Program-made: the position numbers and the translations under genes
The notes under the pieces: generated by a model
What the model was told of the DNA's origin: nothing
What the model saw: the letters and a program-made list of their open reading frames with translations, nothing else
Databases searched by the model: none
Origin: Rathayibacter sp. SW19
Lineage (GTDB): Bacteria; Actinomycetota; Actinomycetes; Actinomycetales; Microbacteriaceae
Length of the DNA: 64,000 nt
NCBI RefSeq assembly: GCF_030866825.1
Contig: NZ_CP133020.1
Coordinates: 1,798,001 to 1,862,000, forward strand
Reading direction: 5' to 3'
Shown: one piece after another, positions 22,719 through 30,875 of the stretch
Position numbering within the stretch: the stretch's first letter is position 1
Layout: each line of letters starts with the position of its first letter

Positions 22719-24284
22719 ATGAGCTTTCTTGACTATGCGCCGGCCCCCGAGTCGCGCGCGATACTGAACCCGCGCAGCGACTATGGCCTGTTCATCGGCG
22801 GCGAGTTCGTCGCGGGCAACGGCACCCCGTTCTCGACGATCTCGCCGGCCACCGAGGAACACCTGGCGACCATTGCAACCGCGAATGCGGCGGATGTCGA
22901 TTCCGCAGTTGCCGCCGCTCGTGGCGCTTACGACCGTGTCTGGTCTCGCATGTCTGGTCGAGATCGGGGCAAGTACCTGTTCCGCATCGCCCGCCTGGTG
23001 CAGGAGCGCGCCCGCGAACTCGCCGTGGCGGAGAGCTTGGACAACGGCAAGCCGATCAAGGAGAGTCGCGACGTCGACGTTCCGCTGGTGGCGGCCTGGT
23101 TCTTCTACTATGCGGGCTGGGCTGACAAACTCGACTATGCCGGTTTCGGGCCTGCCCCGCAGGCGCTCGGCGTGGCGGCGCAGGTGATCCCGTGGAATTT
23201 CCCGCTGATGATGCTCGCGTGGAAGATCGCGCCGGCGTTGGCTGCGGGCAACACCGTCGTGTTGAAGCCGGCGGAGACCACTTCGTTGAGCGCCCTTCTG
23301 TTCGCGGAGATCCTGCAGCAGGCGGACTTGCCGGCCGGTGTCGTCAACATCGTCACGGGTGCCGGGGAGACCGGCAAGCTGCTGGTCGAGCATCCGGATG
23401 TTGACAAAGTGGCGTTCACCGGGTCGACCGCTGTGGGCAGGCAGATCGCGCGCGCAGTCGCGGGCACGCAGAAGAAAGTCACGCTCGAACTCGGCGGGAA
23501 GGCGGCGAATATCGTGTTCGACGACGCCCCGATCGATCAGGCCATTGAGGGAATCGTCAACGGCATCTTCTTCAACCAGGGGCATGTCTGCTGTGCGGGC
23601 AGCCGACTGCTCGTGCAGGAGAGCGTGCACGACGAGGTCGTTGACCGGTTGAAGACGCGCCTGCAGACCCTGCGGCTCGGAGACCCGCTCGACAAGAACA
23701 CCGACATCGGCGCGATCAACTCCGCGGAGCAGTTGGAGCGTATTCGCACGTTGTCCGACATCGGCGAACAGGAGGGCGCAGAGCGGTGGAGTTCTGACTG
23801 CGTCATTCCGGATGCCGGTTTCTGGTTCGCCCCGACGATCTTCACTAACGTTTCCACCTCGAGCCGGATCGCTCGCGACGAGATCTTCGGCCCCGTGCTA
23901 TCCGTACTCACCTTCCGCACGCCGGCAGAGGCGATCGCGAAGGCGAACAACACCCCCTATGGGTTGTCGGCCGGAATCTGGAGCGACAAGGGCAGCAGGA
24001 TCCTGGCCGTCGCAGACAAGTTGCGGGCCGGTGTCATCTGGGCGAACACGTTCAACCGGTTCGACCCGGCGAGTCCGTTCGGCGGCTACAAGGAATCCGG
24101 CTACGGGCGGGAAGGCGGCAGGCAGGGACTGACTGCGTACCTGAAGCCCGCTGCGTCGCCTGTGGGTCGCGGAGGGAGCGCCAGCGAGCGTATCGAGGCC
24201 CGCCGCACCGCAGGGGATCTCGATACGCGCGCTGAGCGCGCTACTCGATCACCGGGCCGCACCAAGAAGGGGGCCGCGAAATGA
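22719..24284 (+). CDS. NAD(P)-dependent aldehyde dehydrogenase with repeat-derived C-terminal extension
   Basis: A 521 aa ALDH superfamily enzyme. It has cofactor motifs VIPWNFPLMMLAWKIAPALA and FTGSTAVGRQIA, the general-base Glu in LELGGKAANIVF, catalytic Cys291 in GHVCCAGSR, EIFGPVLSV and PFGGYKESGYGREGG. It probably oxidises the acetaldehyde made by DeoC. The normal fold ends near residue 480. Residues from about 482 to 512 are encoded by an inverted pair of dispersed repeats (24162-24255) read in frame, before a basic end, TKKGAAK. The next gene overlaps by ATGA. Confidence 0.9.
   Translation: MSFLDYAPAPESRAILNPRSDYGLFIGGEFVAGNGTPFSTISPATEEHLATIATANAADVDSAVAAARGAYDRVWSRMSGRDRGKYLFRIARLVQERARELAVAESLDNGKPIKESRDVDVPLVAAWFFYYAGWADKLDYAGFGPAPQALGVAAQVIPWNFPLMMLAWKIAPALAAGNTVVLKPAETTSLSALLFAEILQQADLPAGVVNIVTGAGETGKLLVEHPDVDKVAFTGSTAVGRQIARAVAGTQKKVTLELGGKAANIVFDDAPIDQAIEGIVNGIFFNQGHVCCAGSRLLVQESVHDEVVDRLKTRLQTLRLGDPLDKNTDIGAINSAEQLERIRTLSDIGEQEGAERWSSDCVIPDAGFWFAPTIFTNVSTSSRIARDEIFGPVLSVLTFRTPAEAIAKANNTPYGLSAGIWSDKGSRILAVADKLRAGVIWANTFNRFDPASPFGGYKESGYGREGGRQGLTAYLKPAASPVGRGGSASERIEARRTAGDLDTRAERATRSPGRTKKGAAK
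24162..24255. repeat. Inverted pair of dispersed repeat family 2 inside the aldehyde dehydrogenase gene
   Basis: 24162-24201 matches the minus orientation of the repeat at 9629 (GAGCGCCAGCGAGCGTATCG), and 24213-24255 the plus orientation (CTCGATACGCGCGC...GCTACTCGATCACCGG). The inner arms GCGTATCGAG and CTCGATACGC can pair. This is the only place in the window where family 2 lies inside an open reading frame, and it keeps the frame. Confidence 0.82.
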
Positions 24285-25141
24285 GCCGTTTGGCCATTCC
24301 GAAGACCTACAAGCTGTACATCGGCGGCGCCTTCCCGCGCAGCGAGTCCGGTCGCACCTACGAGGTCGTCAGCGCGGAAGGACACTTCCTCGCCAATGCG
24401 GCCAAGGCGTCGCGCAAAGACGCCAGGGATGCTGTGCGTTCCGCGCGCGGCGCCGTGGCCGGCTGGTCGTCGGCGACCGCATACAACCGTGGCCAGGTGC
24501 TCTACCGCATCGCCGAACTCCTCGAGGGGCGCCGCGCCCAGTTCATCGACGAGGTCGCCCAGTCCGAAGGGCTCAGCGCGCGCGACGCGGCCGCCCAGGT
24601 CGACGAGGCGATTGACCGCTGGGTCTGGTACGCCGGTTGGGCAGACAAATTCGTTCAAGTCGCCGGCAGCGGCAACCCCGTTGCCGGGCCGTTCTTCAAC
24701 CTGTCCGTGCCAGAACCGACCGGCGTCGTCGCGATCGTCGCACCGCAGACGCCATCACTGCTCGGGCTCGCTGCCACGATCGCACCTGCGCTGGTTGCCG
24801 GGAACACGGTGGTCGTGATCGCAAGCGAACGGCATCCGCTGGCCGCCATCAGCCTGTCAGAGGTGCTCGCCACCAGCGACGTGCCCGCCGGAGTCGTGAA
24901 CATCCTTACCGGTTCCGCTGCCGAGATCGCGCCCTGGCTTGCATCGCACGCAGACGTCAACGCTCTCGACCTGGTCGGAGCCGGCGACCTGGATTGGGTA
25001 GACCTCCAGATCCAAGCGGCAGAAACGCTCAAGCGCGTACTGCCACCCGAGCAGGGCAGCGACGCCGCAGCAGCATCCATCGATCGGATCGTCGCCTTCA
25101 CGGAGACCAAGACGGTCTGGCATCCGAAGAGCATGCTGTAG
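24281..25141 (+). CDS. Half-length aldehyde dehydrogenase family protein (no catalytic cysteine)
   Basis: A 286 aa protein that matches only the N-terminal, cofactor-binding part of the ALDH fold: LYIGGAFPRSESGRTYEV, WYAGWADKFVQV, VAIVAPQTPSLLGLAATIAP, VNILTGSAAEI. The second half with the catalytic cysteine and the EIFGP motif is absent, and no remnant follows in any frame before the next gene. It overlaps the full-length ALDH by ATGA. I believe paired full and short ALDH genes after deoC occur in other actinobacteria, which suggests a partner or regulatory subunit, not a broken gene. Confidence 0.8.
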   Translation: MSRLAIPKTYKLYIGGAFPRSESGRTYEVVSAEGHFLANAAKASRKDARDAVRSARGAVAGWSSATAYNRGQVLYRIAELLEGRRAQFIDEVAQSEGLSARDAAAQVDEAIDRWVWYAGWADKFVQVAGSGNPVAGPFFNLSVPEPTGVVAIVAPQTPSLLGLAATIAPALVAGNTVVVIASERHPLAAISLSEVLATSDVPAGVVNILTGSAAEIAPWLASHADVNALDLVGAGDLDWVDLQIQAAETLKRVLPPEQGSDAAAASIDRIVAFTETKTVWHPKSML

Positions 25142-25228
25142 GTCTGCCCAACGCTGTGCCGTGGGGCTGGCGCCCATCCGCCATCCGGGTGATGATTAAG
25201 TCAGCGCCGCGACAGGAGGGTGGACCAG

Positions 25229-25822
25229 ATGCCCGAAGCAGACCTGCTTGCGTTCGTCGGTGACAGCATCACGGCAGGCGGTCATTGGGAAGACTGGTTC
25301 CCGAGCGAATCGACCCTGAATTTCGGTGTCAGCGGTAGTACGACAGACGACGTGATCGAGCGGATACCTGACGTCGTCGCGGCGATGCCGACCTGCGTCG
25401 TCCTCATGGTCGGCACGAACGACCTCGCCTGGCGAAGGTCGAGCGAGTACATCGTGCGCAACATCGAGACGATTCTGGCACGACTACGCCAGGGGCTGCC
25501 GGCGTCCTACCTTCTCGTGCAGTCGGTGCTCCCACGCGAACGCGATTACGCCAATGTGATCAAGGACATCAACCGGCATCTGAGACAGTTCGCGCCGAGT
25601 CTGCGCGCACAATACCTCGATCTGTGGCCGGTGTTCGCACTCGAAGACGGATCTCTGAATCCGGAATATTCTGCGGACAGTCTTCATCTGGAAGACGCAG
25701 GATATGACGCCTGGCTGGCGGAGCTGCGGCCGGGGCTGGAACGGCTGCGGAGCCACCCGCCGATGAGCAGTTCGATACCGCTGCCGCCGGAATTTCTGTC
25801 ACGTCGCGGCCGGATCAGCTGA
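25229..25822 (+). CDS. SGNH/GDSL-family hydrolase
   Basis: A 197 aa cytoplasmic-type esterase/lipase fold with no signal peptide. Block I is VGDSITAGG with nucleophile Ser13, block II is NFGVSGSTTDD, block III is MVGTNDLAWR, and block V is DSLHLEDAGY with the Asp-His pair. ATG 25229 is chosen because AGGAGG at 25214-25219 is correctly spaced for it and abuts the alternative GTG at 25220. It lies within the deoxyribose/ribose cluster; the substrate is unknown. Confidence 0.87.
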   Translation: MPEADLLAFVGDSITAGGHWEDWFPSESTLNFGVSGSTTDDVIERIPDVVAAMPTCVVLMVGTNDLAWRRSSEYIVRNIETILARLRQGLPASYLLVQSVLPRERDYANVIKDINRHLRQFAPSLRAQYLDLWPVFALEDGSLNPEYSADSLHLEDAGYDAWLAELRPGLERLRSHPPMSSSIPLPPEFLSRRGRIS

Positions 25823-25918
25823 GCGCTACTCCCCTTTGGGGGGCTAGAAGGGTCTGATCGCAGACGATAGGCTCACGCTGGGGTTGAGTAACGTTCAGTA
25901 TCCAGGAAAGGCCCGACT

Positions 25919-26350
25919 TTGCTGAAGAACATTAACCCTCTGTTGTCTGGTGAACTCTTGACGACGATAGATTCGATGAAACCCGGAGAATGGCTAACCC
26001 TAGTAGGCCGCACTTACTCCGAACGATCAGCGGATTCTGCAATCGTCGACATGGGAGAAGCAACAATGGAGGCGGCTGCAATAGCCATATTAAGTATCAT
26101 GCCGCTGGGCAAGGGAGAAGAGTCTCCCATTGTCTTCCTTGACGCGAGTGCCGAGGAGGGCGAACTACCCGACGTGGCGTTCGCCGTTCGCGGTATTGCC
26201 GCGGACGCAGAACTGCGAAGGGTGACGATGGCGTGCCTCGAACCGGATGCCTTCGCCGGCCTTGCTGAGCACTCCAAACTCACTGTGGTCGCGGGCGACG
26301 ATACGTCGTCAACGGCGTTTCTGCTTCAAAAGGGGGCGCTGCTAGCGTAG
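25919..26350 (+). CDS. RbsD/FucU-like protein lacking the catalytic histidine region
   Basis: A 143 aa protein. The opening LKNINPLLSGELLTTIDSM is like D-ribose pyranase (RbsD) / fucose mutarotase, and its position directly before a ribokinase supports this. In RbsD the next residues are MGHGD, with the catalytic His; here it reads MKPGEW, and the later substrate loop is also unlike RbsD, so mutarotase activity is doubtful. The start is TTG 25919 behind AGGAAAGG. Codon use includes TTA, ATA and CTA and is less GC-rich than its neighbours, suggesting a different history. Confidence 0.6.
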   Translation: MLKNINPLLSGELLTTIDSMKPGEWLTLVGRTYSERSADSAIVDMGEATMEAAAIAILSIMPLGKGEESPIVFLDASAEEGELPDVAFAVRGIAADAELRRVTMACLEPDAFAGLAEHSKLTVVAGDDTSSTAFLLQKGALLA

Positions 26351-26354
26351 ACGC

Positions 26355-27305
26355 GTGACCGTCGCCGTTGTGGGAAGTGCCAACCTCGATCTTGTGTACC
26401 GAGTTGGGCGCCTCCCCGGCGGCGGCGAGACCGTGCTTGCGCGAGGGTACTCGGAGCATGCAGGTGGCAAGGGCAACAATCAGGTGATTGCTGCGGCACG
26501 AGCCGGAGCGAACACCTGCTTCATCGCGGCGATCGGAGACGACAGCCACGGTGACCTCCTGTCTGCCACGCTCACTTCCGCGCGCGTCGACCAGCTGGTG
26601 CGGCGGATCGCCGAGCCGACCGGAACTGCACTGATCACGGTCGACGACGCAGGCGAGAACAGCATCGTGGTCAATCCCGGTGCCAACGCGGCGCTTGTCG
26701 ATTTGACGGCGGCCGAATGCGCAGCGATCGCGGACGCGGACTATCTGCTGATGCAACTGGAGATCCCGCTCCGCACAGTTGTCGCCGCGGCTGCGATCGC
26801 ACACGAGAGCAACACCACCGTGGTGCTGAACGCCGCCCCGATGCAGGCACTGCCGACCGAGCTCACGCGCAACGTGGACATCCTGATCGTGAACGAGCAC
26901 GAGGCACTCTTGTGCGCCGCCCAACTCGCTCCGGCGAACGTGTTGCCGCGCGCGATCTCCGTGGACGGCGCGCGTGACATCCTTGCCATCCTGCTGAGCG
27001 CGGTTCCCGCAGTCGTTGTGACGCTCGGAGCGGCAGGAGCAGTTGTTCTGACCCGAGAGCTGGGCGACGCGCCTGCCGCGCACGTTCCGGCGATGCCGGT
27101 CACAACCGTCGACACGACGGGAGCTGGCGACACATTCTGCGGCGCACTCGTCGCCGAGCTCGACGCCGGCGCCGACCTGATCGATGCTGCGGCGTTCGCG
27201 AGTGCGGCCGCGGCGCTCGCCGTGCAGCAGGCAGGGGCGGTGTCCTCGATTCCGACCCGTGAGCGTATCCTCGCGCTGCAAGCTGCGCCGATTCAGGAGC
27301 CGTAG
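26355..27305 (+). CDS. rbsK: Ribokinase family sugar kinase
   Basis: A 316 aa PfkB-family kinase that phosphorylates ribose (or deoxyribose) at O5. It shows VVGSANLDLVYRVGRLPGGGET, the PfkB signature region HAGGKGNNQVIAAARAGA (Asn where GGKGANQ is usual), LNAAPMQALP, IVNEHEALL, and the catalytic anion hole DTTGAGDTFCGAL. GTG 26355 lies 4 bp after the RbsD-like stop. With deoC upstream, a deoxyribokinase role is possible; sequence alone does not decide. Confidence 0.88.
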   Translation: MTVAVVGSANLDLVYRVGRLPGGGETVLARGYSEHAGGKGNNQVIAAARAGANTCFIAAIGDDSHGDLLSATLTSARVDQLVRRIAEPTGTALITVDDAGENSIVVNPGANAALVDLTAAECAAIADADYLLMQLEIPLRTVVAAAAIAHESNTTVVLNAAPMQALPTELTRNVDILIVNEHEALLCAAQLAPANVLPRAISVDGARDILAILLSAVPAVVVTLGAAGAVVLTRELGDAPAAHVPAMPVTTVDTTGAGDTFCGALVAELDAGADLIDAAAFASAAAALAVQQAGAVSSIPTRERILALQAAPIQEP

Positions 27306-27318
27306 ACTCGTCAGCGAC

Positions 27319-27651
27319 ATGCCACGACCACCTGCACAACCTGTTTACACGCGGATGGCCCTGATTCCCGGGCTGCTGGGCGCGATCGTCCTCCTTGCCG
27401 GTCTTGCCGTGATCGGCGGCGCCTGGTACATCGGCGTTCTCTATGCGACCAGCATCCTTGCGTTGATCATGTGCGTGTTCGCCGCGCAGGCGAAGCAGTT
27501 TTGGTGGTACTTCGGACTGATCCCGCTCGCGGTCTTGTGGAACCCGGTGTGGCCGATCACCCTCGATGATCTACTGCTGCGGATGCTGCACATCGTCGGC
27601 GCAGCGGTGTTCGTCGCGGCAGGAGTCGCCATCAAGGTTCCTGAGCAGTAA
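27319..27651 (+). CDS. Small multi-pass membrane protein
   Basis: A 110 aa protein with about four hydrophobic segments. The Trp-rich stretch AKQFWWYFGLIPLAVLWNPVWPI resembles a family of small actinobacterial membrane proteins of unknown function (possibly the one named DUF6804). ATG 27319 lies 13 bp after the ribokinase stop. Confidence 0.7.
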   Translation: MPRPPAQPVYTRMALIPGLLGAIVLLAGLAVIGGAWYIGVLYATSILALIMCVFAAQAKQFWWYFGLIPLAVLWNPVWPITLDDLLLRMLHIVGAAVFVAAGVAIKVPEQ

Positions 27652-27699
27652 GGCCGTCGGCGCTACCCGATCCTGTGCATTGCGTGGGAGAGTGGAGTC

Positions 27700-28050
27700 A
27701 TGACGTATCGGGTGAAGCGCGTGTACGACAACCCGTCGAGTTCCGACGGCTTCCGGGTTCTGGTGGATCGCCTGTGGCCGCGAGGGCTCAGCAAGGAGCG
27801 TGCGCAGCTGGACGAATGGCTGAAGGACATTGCTCCGACCAACGAATTGCGAACCTGGTTCGGCCACGAGCCGGCGAAGTTCGCCGAGTTCCAAGCGCGC
27901 TACGGATCCGAGCTCGATCGGAATCCCGCCGTAGCGACGCTACGTTCGTGGGCTTCAGAACACGAGGTCGTGACATTGCTGTACTCGGCGCACGACCAGG
28001 AGGCCAATCAGGCCGTGGCCCTGCTCGAATATCTCGGCGAGGCGGAGTAG
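27700..28050 (+). CDS. DUF488 family protein
   Basis: A 116 aa soluble protein with the strongly conserved DUF488 block VKRVYDNPSSSDGFRVLVDR, LWPRGLSKERAQLDEWLKDI, and later LLYSAHD. Function is not established for the family. ATG 27700 has GGGAGAGTGGAG upstream. The following 243 bp (28051-28293) hold no gene I can support. Confidence 0.88.
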   Translation: MTYRVKRVYDNPSSSDGFRVLVDRLWPRGLSKERAQLDEWLKDIAPTNELRTWFGHEPAKFAEFQARYGSELDRNPAVATLRSWASEHEVVTLLYSAHDQEANQAVALLEYLGEAE

Positions 28051-28293
28051 CACGCAGGTCGACACCCGCGTAAACTAAAGAGCGCGCGTGAGTCCGTCGT
28101 GACGACGGTGTCCGCTCAAGCACGGTCGATGCCCCAGCACGTCGATGAAAGTCGGCGGGTTCCTGGGGTTGCGGACGGCTGCGACATGGAGCTGAACACA
28201 GGCACGGTCCGTGGTCATCGTTTGGGCGCGTTTCGAGTCCAGGGCAGCGCGCCGCAGGTGCGACTCGTGCTTGCCCGCTCTCACAGGAGGAAC

Positions 28294-30471
28294 ATGCCTC
28301 GCTCCGGCGATCGCAGTACGCAGACCCAATCCCGGTCATCCAACCGATCGCGGCACGCCAACAACGACGGTCTCATTCCGGTGCTCGCGCGGCGTGTTCG
28401 CGAAGTCGAGGCGAAGGCTGCGGACGGCAAGAAACTCGGCCCGACCAATCGCACGAAATTCCAAGTGATCGCGCTGCTCATGCGCGAAGAACGTGCGCGG
28501 GCCAAAGCCGACCACGACCTCACAGATGCCGCCCGCCTCGAACAACTCAAGAGGCTTGACGGTATCGCCACAATCCTGGCAAAGACTGCTGCGCGTGACA
28601 CCTCGCTGATCGCCCTGCTGGAAAGCACGGCATCCCCGAGCGCGAGCGCACAAAAGATGCGCCGCGATTGGCTGCTGGAATCCGGAACGCAGCTCAGCCC
28701 GGACGACCTGATCATCACCACCGAAGCCCCGAAGGTGAAACAAGAAACCGTTGTGCCCCCCGAGCTCGCGGACCGTCAGGTGATCCCGCAATCTGTACGA
28801 GCCAGGGTGATGTCGAACCCGTTCCTTGCGCCGGATTTCTCGCACATATCTGAAACGGCAGCCCACCCGCGGAGACGTCTGGACTCATGGGAACTGCTCG
28901 GTCCGCTGTTCAAATCCTTTGAAAGCGGGTCTGGCGGTCAGGCAGCCAGCATGGATCTGCCGCCCGCGCCCGCAGTTGACAGGTATTCTCCTCGCGGTAT
29001 GGAACTGATGAAACACCAGGCGCGCGTGATCGAAAGCGTGCGTCTCGGCCACCGGAGTTTCCTACTTGCGGACGAGCCCGGCCTCGGCAAGACGGCGCAG
29101 TCCGTGCTGGCCGCCTCGGTTGCCGGCGCCTATCCATTGCTTGCTGTCGTACCGAACGTTGTCAAGATGAACTGGGCGCGCGAGGTGGAATTGTGGACGC
29201 CGCAGCGTCGGGCTACCGTGATTCACGGCGACGGCCAGGGCCTTGACGCCTTCGCTGACGTTGTCATCGTCAACTACGAAGTGCTGGATCGGCACCTTTC
29301 CTGGCTGAGCCGCCTCGGTTTTAGAGGCATGGTTGTCGATGAAGCGCACTTCATCAAGAACCTGCACTCGCAGCGATCGAAGTACGTGCTCGGGCTGGCC
29401 GACGCGATTCGGCACACGGCGCCAGCCGGTGACCCGCTGCTGATGGCCTTGACGGGAACTCCCTTGATCAACGACATCGACGATTTCCGGGCGATTTGGC
29501 AGTTTCTCGGCTGGATCGACGGGAACAAGCCGACGGCGGAGCTTATGGAAAAGCTCGAAGAAACCGGACTGACGCCAGCCGATGCAGCGTTCTATCCTGA
29601 GGCGCGCGCAGCAGTGATAGACATGGGCATCGTACGTCGCCGCAAGCTCGATGTCGCGTCTGATCTGCCGTCCAGACGCGTCGTCGACCTGCCGGTCGAG
29701 CTCGACGACGATCTGGGCCGCTCTATCCGTGAAGCTGAGCGTGAACTTGCAGCGCGCTTGGTCGCTCGATTTCGGCGGGCATCTGCAGCCGGGATCGGCA
29801 GCGCGTTCGAAGGCGACGCAGACGCGCACCGCGCTCACCTCATCCGCATGGTTGCGCACGCCGAACTGGAGGAGTCGAAGGGCACCACCAACGGTGAGAA
29901 CGTGTTCACCATGGTGCGCAAGATCGGTCAGGCCAAGGCGGGTCTCGCATCCGACTACGCGGCGCAGCTGGCCCGATCGGTGGGCAAGGTTGTCTTCTTT
30001 GCCAAGCACATCGATGTGATGGATGCCGCGGAAGATCTGTTCGCCGCCCGCGACCTGCGGTCGATCTCGATTCGCGGGGACCAGACCGCGCTCGCCAGGC
30101 AAAAGGAGATCGACGCCTTCAATAACGATCCGTCCGTGTCGGTTGCGGTTTGCTCGCTCACTGCCGCCGGAGTCGGTCTCAACTTGCAGGCGGCATCCAA
30201 CGTCGTGCTTGCGGAGCTCAGCTGGACCGCCGCTGAACAGACCCAGGCGATCGACCGCGTGCATCGTATCGGCCAGGAAGAGCCGGTCACAGCGTGGCGC
30301 ATCATTGCGGCGCAGACGATCGACTCCAAGATCGCTGAACTCATCGACGCGAAACAGGGCCTCGCCGCCCGCGCTCTCGACGGCTCGGACGTCGAACCGG
30401 GGTCAGCGGACTCTGTGCAACTCGACGCGCTGATCGCACTCTTGACGGATGCGCTGGGCGCGGTGGCTTAG
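28294..30471 (+). CDS. SNF2-type DEAD/DEAH helicase-like ATPase
   Basis: A 725 aa superfamily 2 ATPase: motif I DEPGLGKT at 260-267, motif Ia AVVPNVVKMNWAREV, motif II DEAH at 349-352, motif III LTGTP at 386-390, and the C-terminal RecA domain with TAAGVGLNLQAASNVV and motif VI QAIDRVHRIGQ at 651-661. The N-terminal 230 residues are basic and helical, without a recognisable nuclease or methylase. ATG 28294 is fixed by CAGGAGG. It stands alone, so a role in DNA repair or remodelling versus defence cannot be settled. Degenerate 16-bp repeats follow at 30491-30554. Confidence 0.9.
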   Translation: MPRSGDRSTQTQSRSSNRSRHANNDGLIPVLARRVREVEAKAADGKKLGPTNRTKFQVIALLMREERARAKADHDLTDAARLEQLKRLDGIATILAKTAARDTSLIALLESTASPSASAQKMRRDWLLESGTQLSPDDLIITTEAPKVKQETVVPPELADRQVIPQSVRARVMSNPFLAPDFSHISETAAHPRRRLDSWELLGPLFKSFESGSGGQAASMDLPPAPAVDRYSPRGMELMKHQARVIESVRLGHRSFLLADEPGLGKTAQSVLAASVAGAYPLLAVVPNVVKMNWAREVELWTPQRRATVIHGDGQGLDAFADVVIVNYEVLDRHLSWLSRLGFRGMVVDEAHFIKNLHSQRSKYVLGLADAIRHTAPAGDPLLMALTGTPLINDIDDFRAIWQFLGWIDGNKPTAELMEKLEETGLTPADAAFYPEARAAVIDMGIVRRRKLDVASDLPSRRVVDLPVELDDDLGRSIREAERELAARLVARFRRASAAGIGSAFEGDADAHRAHLIRMVAHAELEESKGTTNGENVFTMVRKIGQAKAGLASDYAAQLARSVGKVVFFAKHIDVMDAAEDLFAARDLRSISIRGDQTALARQKEIDAFNNDPSVSVAVCSLTAAGVGLNLQAASNVVLAELSWTAAEQTQAIDRVHRIGQEEPVTAWRIIAAQTIDSKIAELIDAKQGLAARALDGSDVEPGSADSVQLDALIALLTDALGAVA

Positions 30472-30490
30472 CCGTTTCATTCCCGACCGA

Positions 30491-30554
30491 GCCGGGCAAC
30501 GCCGATGCCGGGCAACGCCGATGCCGGGCGACGTCGTTTCCGGCGACGCCCGTG
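30491..30554 (+). repeat. 16-bp tandem repeats downstream of the SNF2 gene
   Basis: Two identical units GCCGGGCAACGCCGAT (30491 and 30507) are followed by two degenerate units (30523 and 30539). They begin 20 bp after the helicase stop codon and end before the convergent acidic-protein gene. Confidence 0.8.
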
Positions 30555-30580
30555 CTAGGCCGCGTCAGTGCTCGGCAGAG

Positions 30581-30784
30581 TCAGCCGTCGTCGAGTTCGT
30601 CGTCATCGTCGATGTACACGACCCGTTCATCGTCGGGGAATTCGTCGTCGAAATCGTCGTCGAATTCTTCGTCTATCGCTCGTTCATCTTCATCTTCGAA
30701 CGGGTCGTCCGCCGGCTCATAGTCGCCGCTCTGGGCGCTGATGAAGTCGTCGTCAAGGTCCCGCTCCACTCCGGAATCACTCAT
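30581..30784 (-). CDS. Very acidic small protein
   Basis: A 67 aa protein that is nearly half Asp/Glu (for example FEDEDERAIDEEFDDDFDDE), presumably unstructured. ATG 30784 gives MSDSGVERDLDDDF; there is no clear ribosome-binding site. The start lies 92 bp downstream of the response regulator stop on the same strand. Function unknown; it could be a charge-mimic or simply a disordered peptide. Confidence 0.55.
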   Translation of the reverse strand: MSDSGVERDLDDDFISAQSGDYEPADDPFEDEDERAIDEEFDDDFDDEFPDDERVVYIDDDDELDDG

Positions 30785-30875
30785 GAAACCAGGGTACGCC
30801 GCTGCCGTCGCACGGTCGAGAACTCGCTCGCACTGCCGCGCGTGCTCACCGACGCGTCCGCCCAATCGCGTCGCG

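Noticed and set aside
24281..25141. Short aldehyde dehydrogenase as a frameshifted full-length gene
   Set aside because: No catalytic-cysteine or EIFGP segment is found in any frame downstream before the SGNH gene, the coding frame is clean, and the start is coupled by ATGA.
28051..28293. Coding extension of the SNF2 gene upstream to 28099
   Set aside because: The open frame continues, but the ATG at 28294 has an ideal CAGGAGG and the upstream part is low-complexity without start signals.
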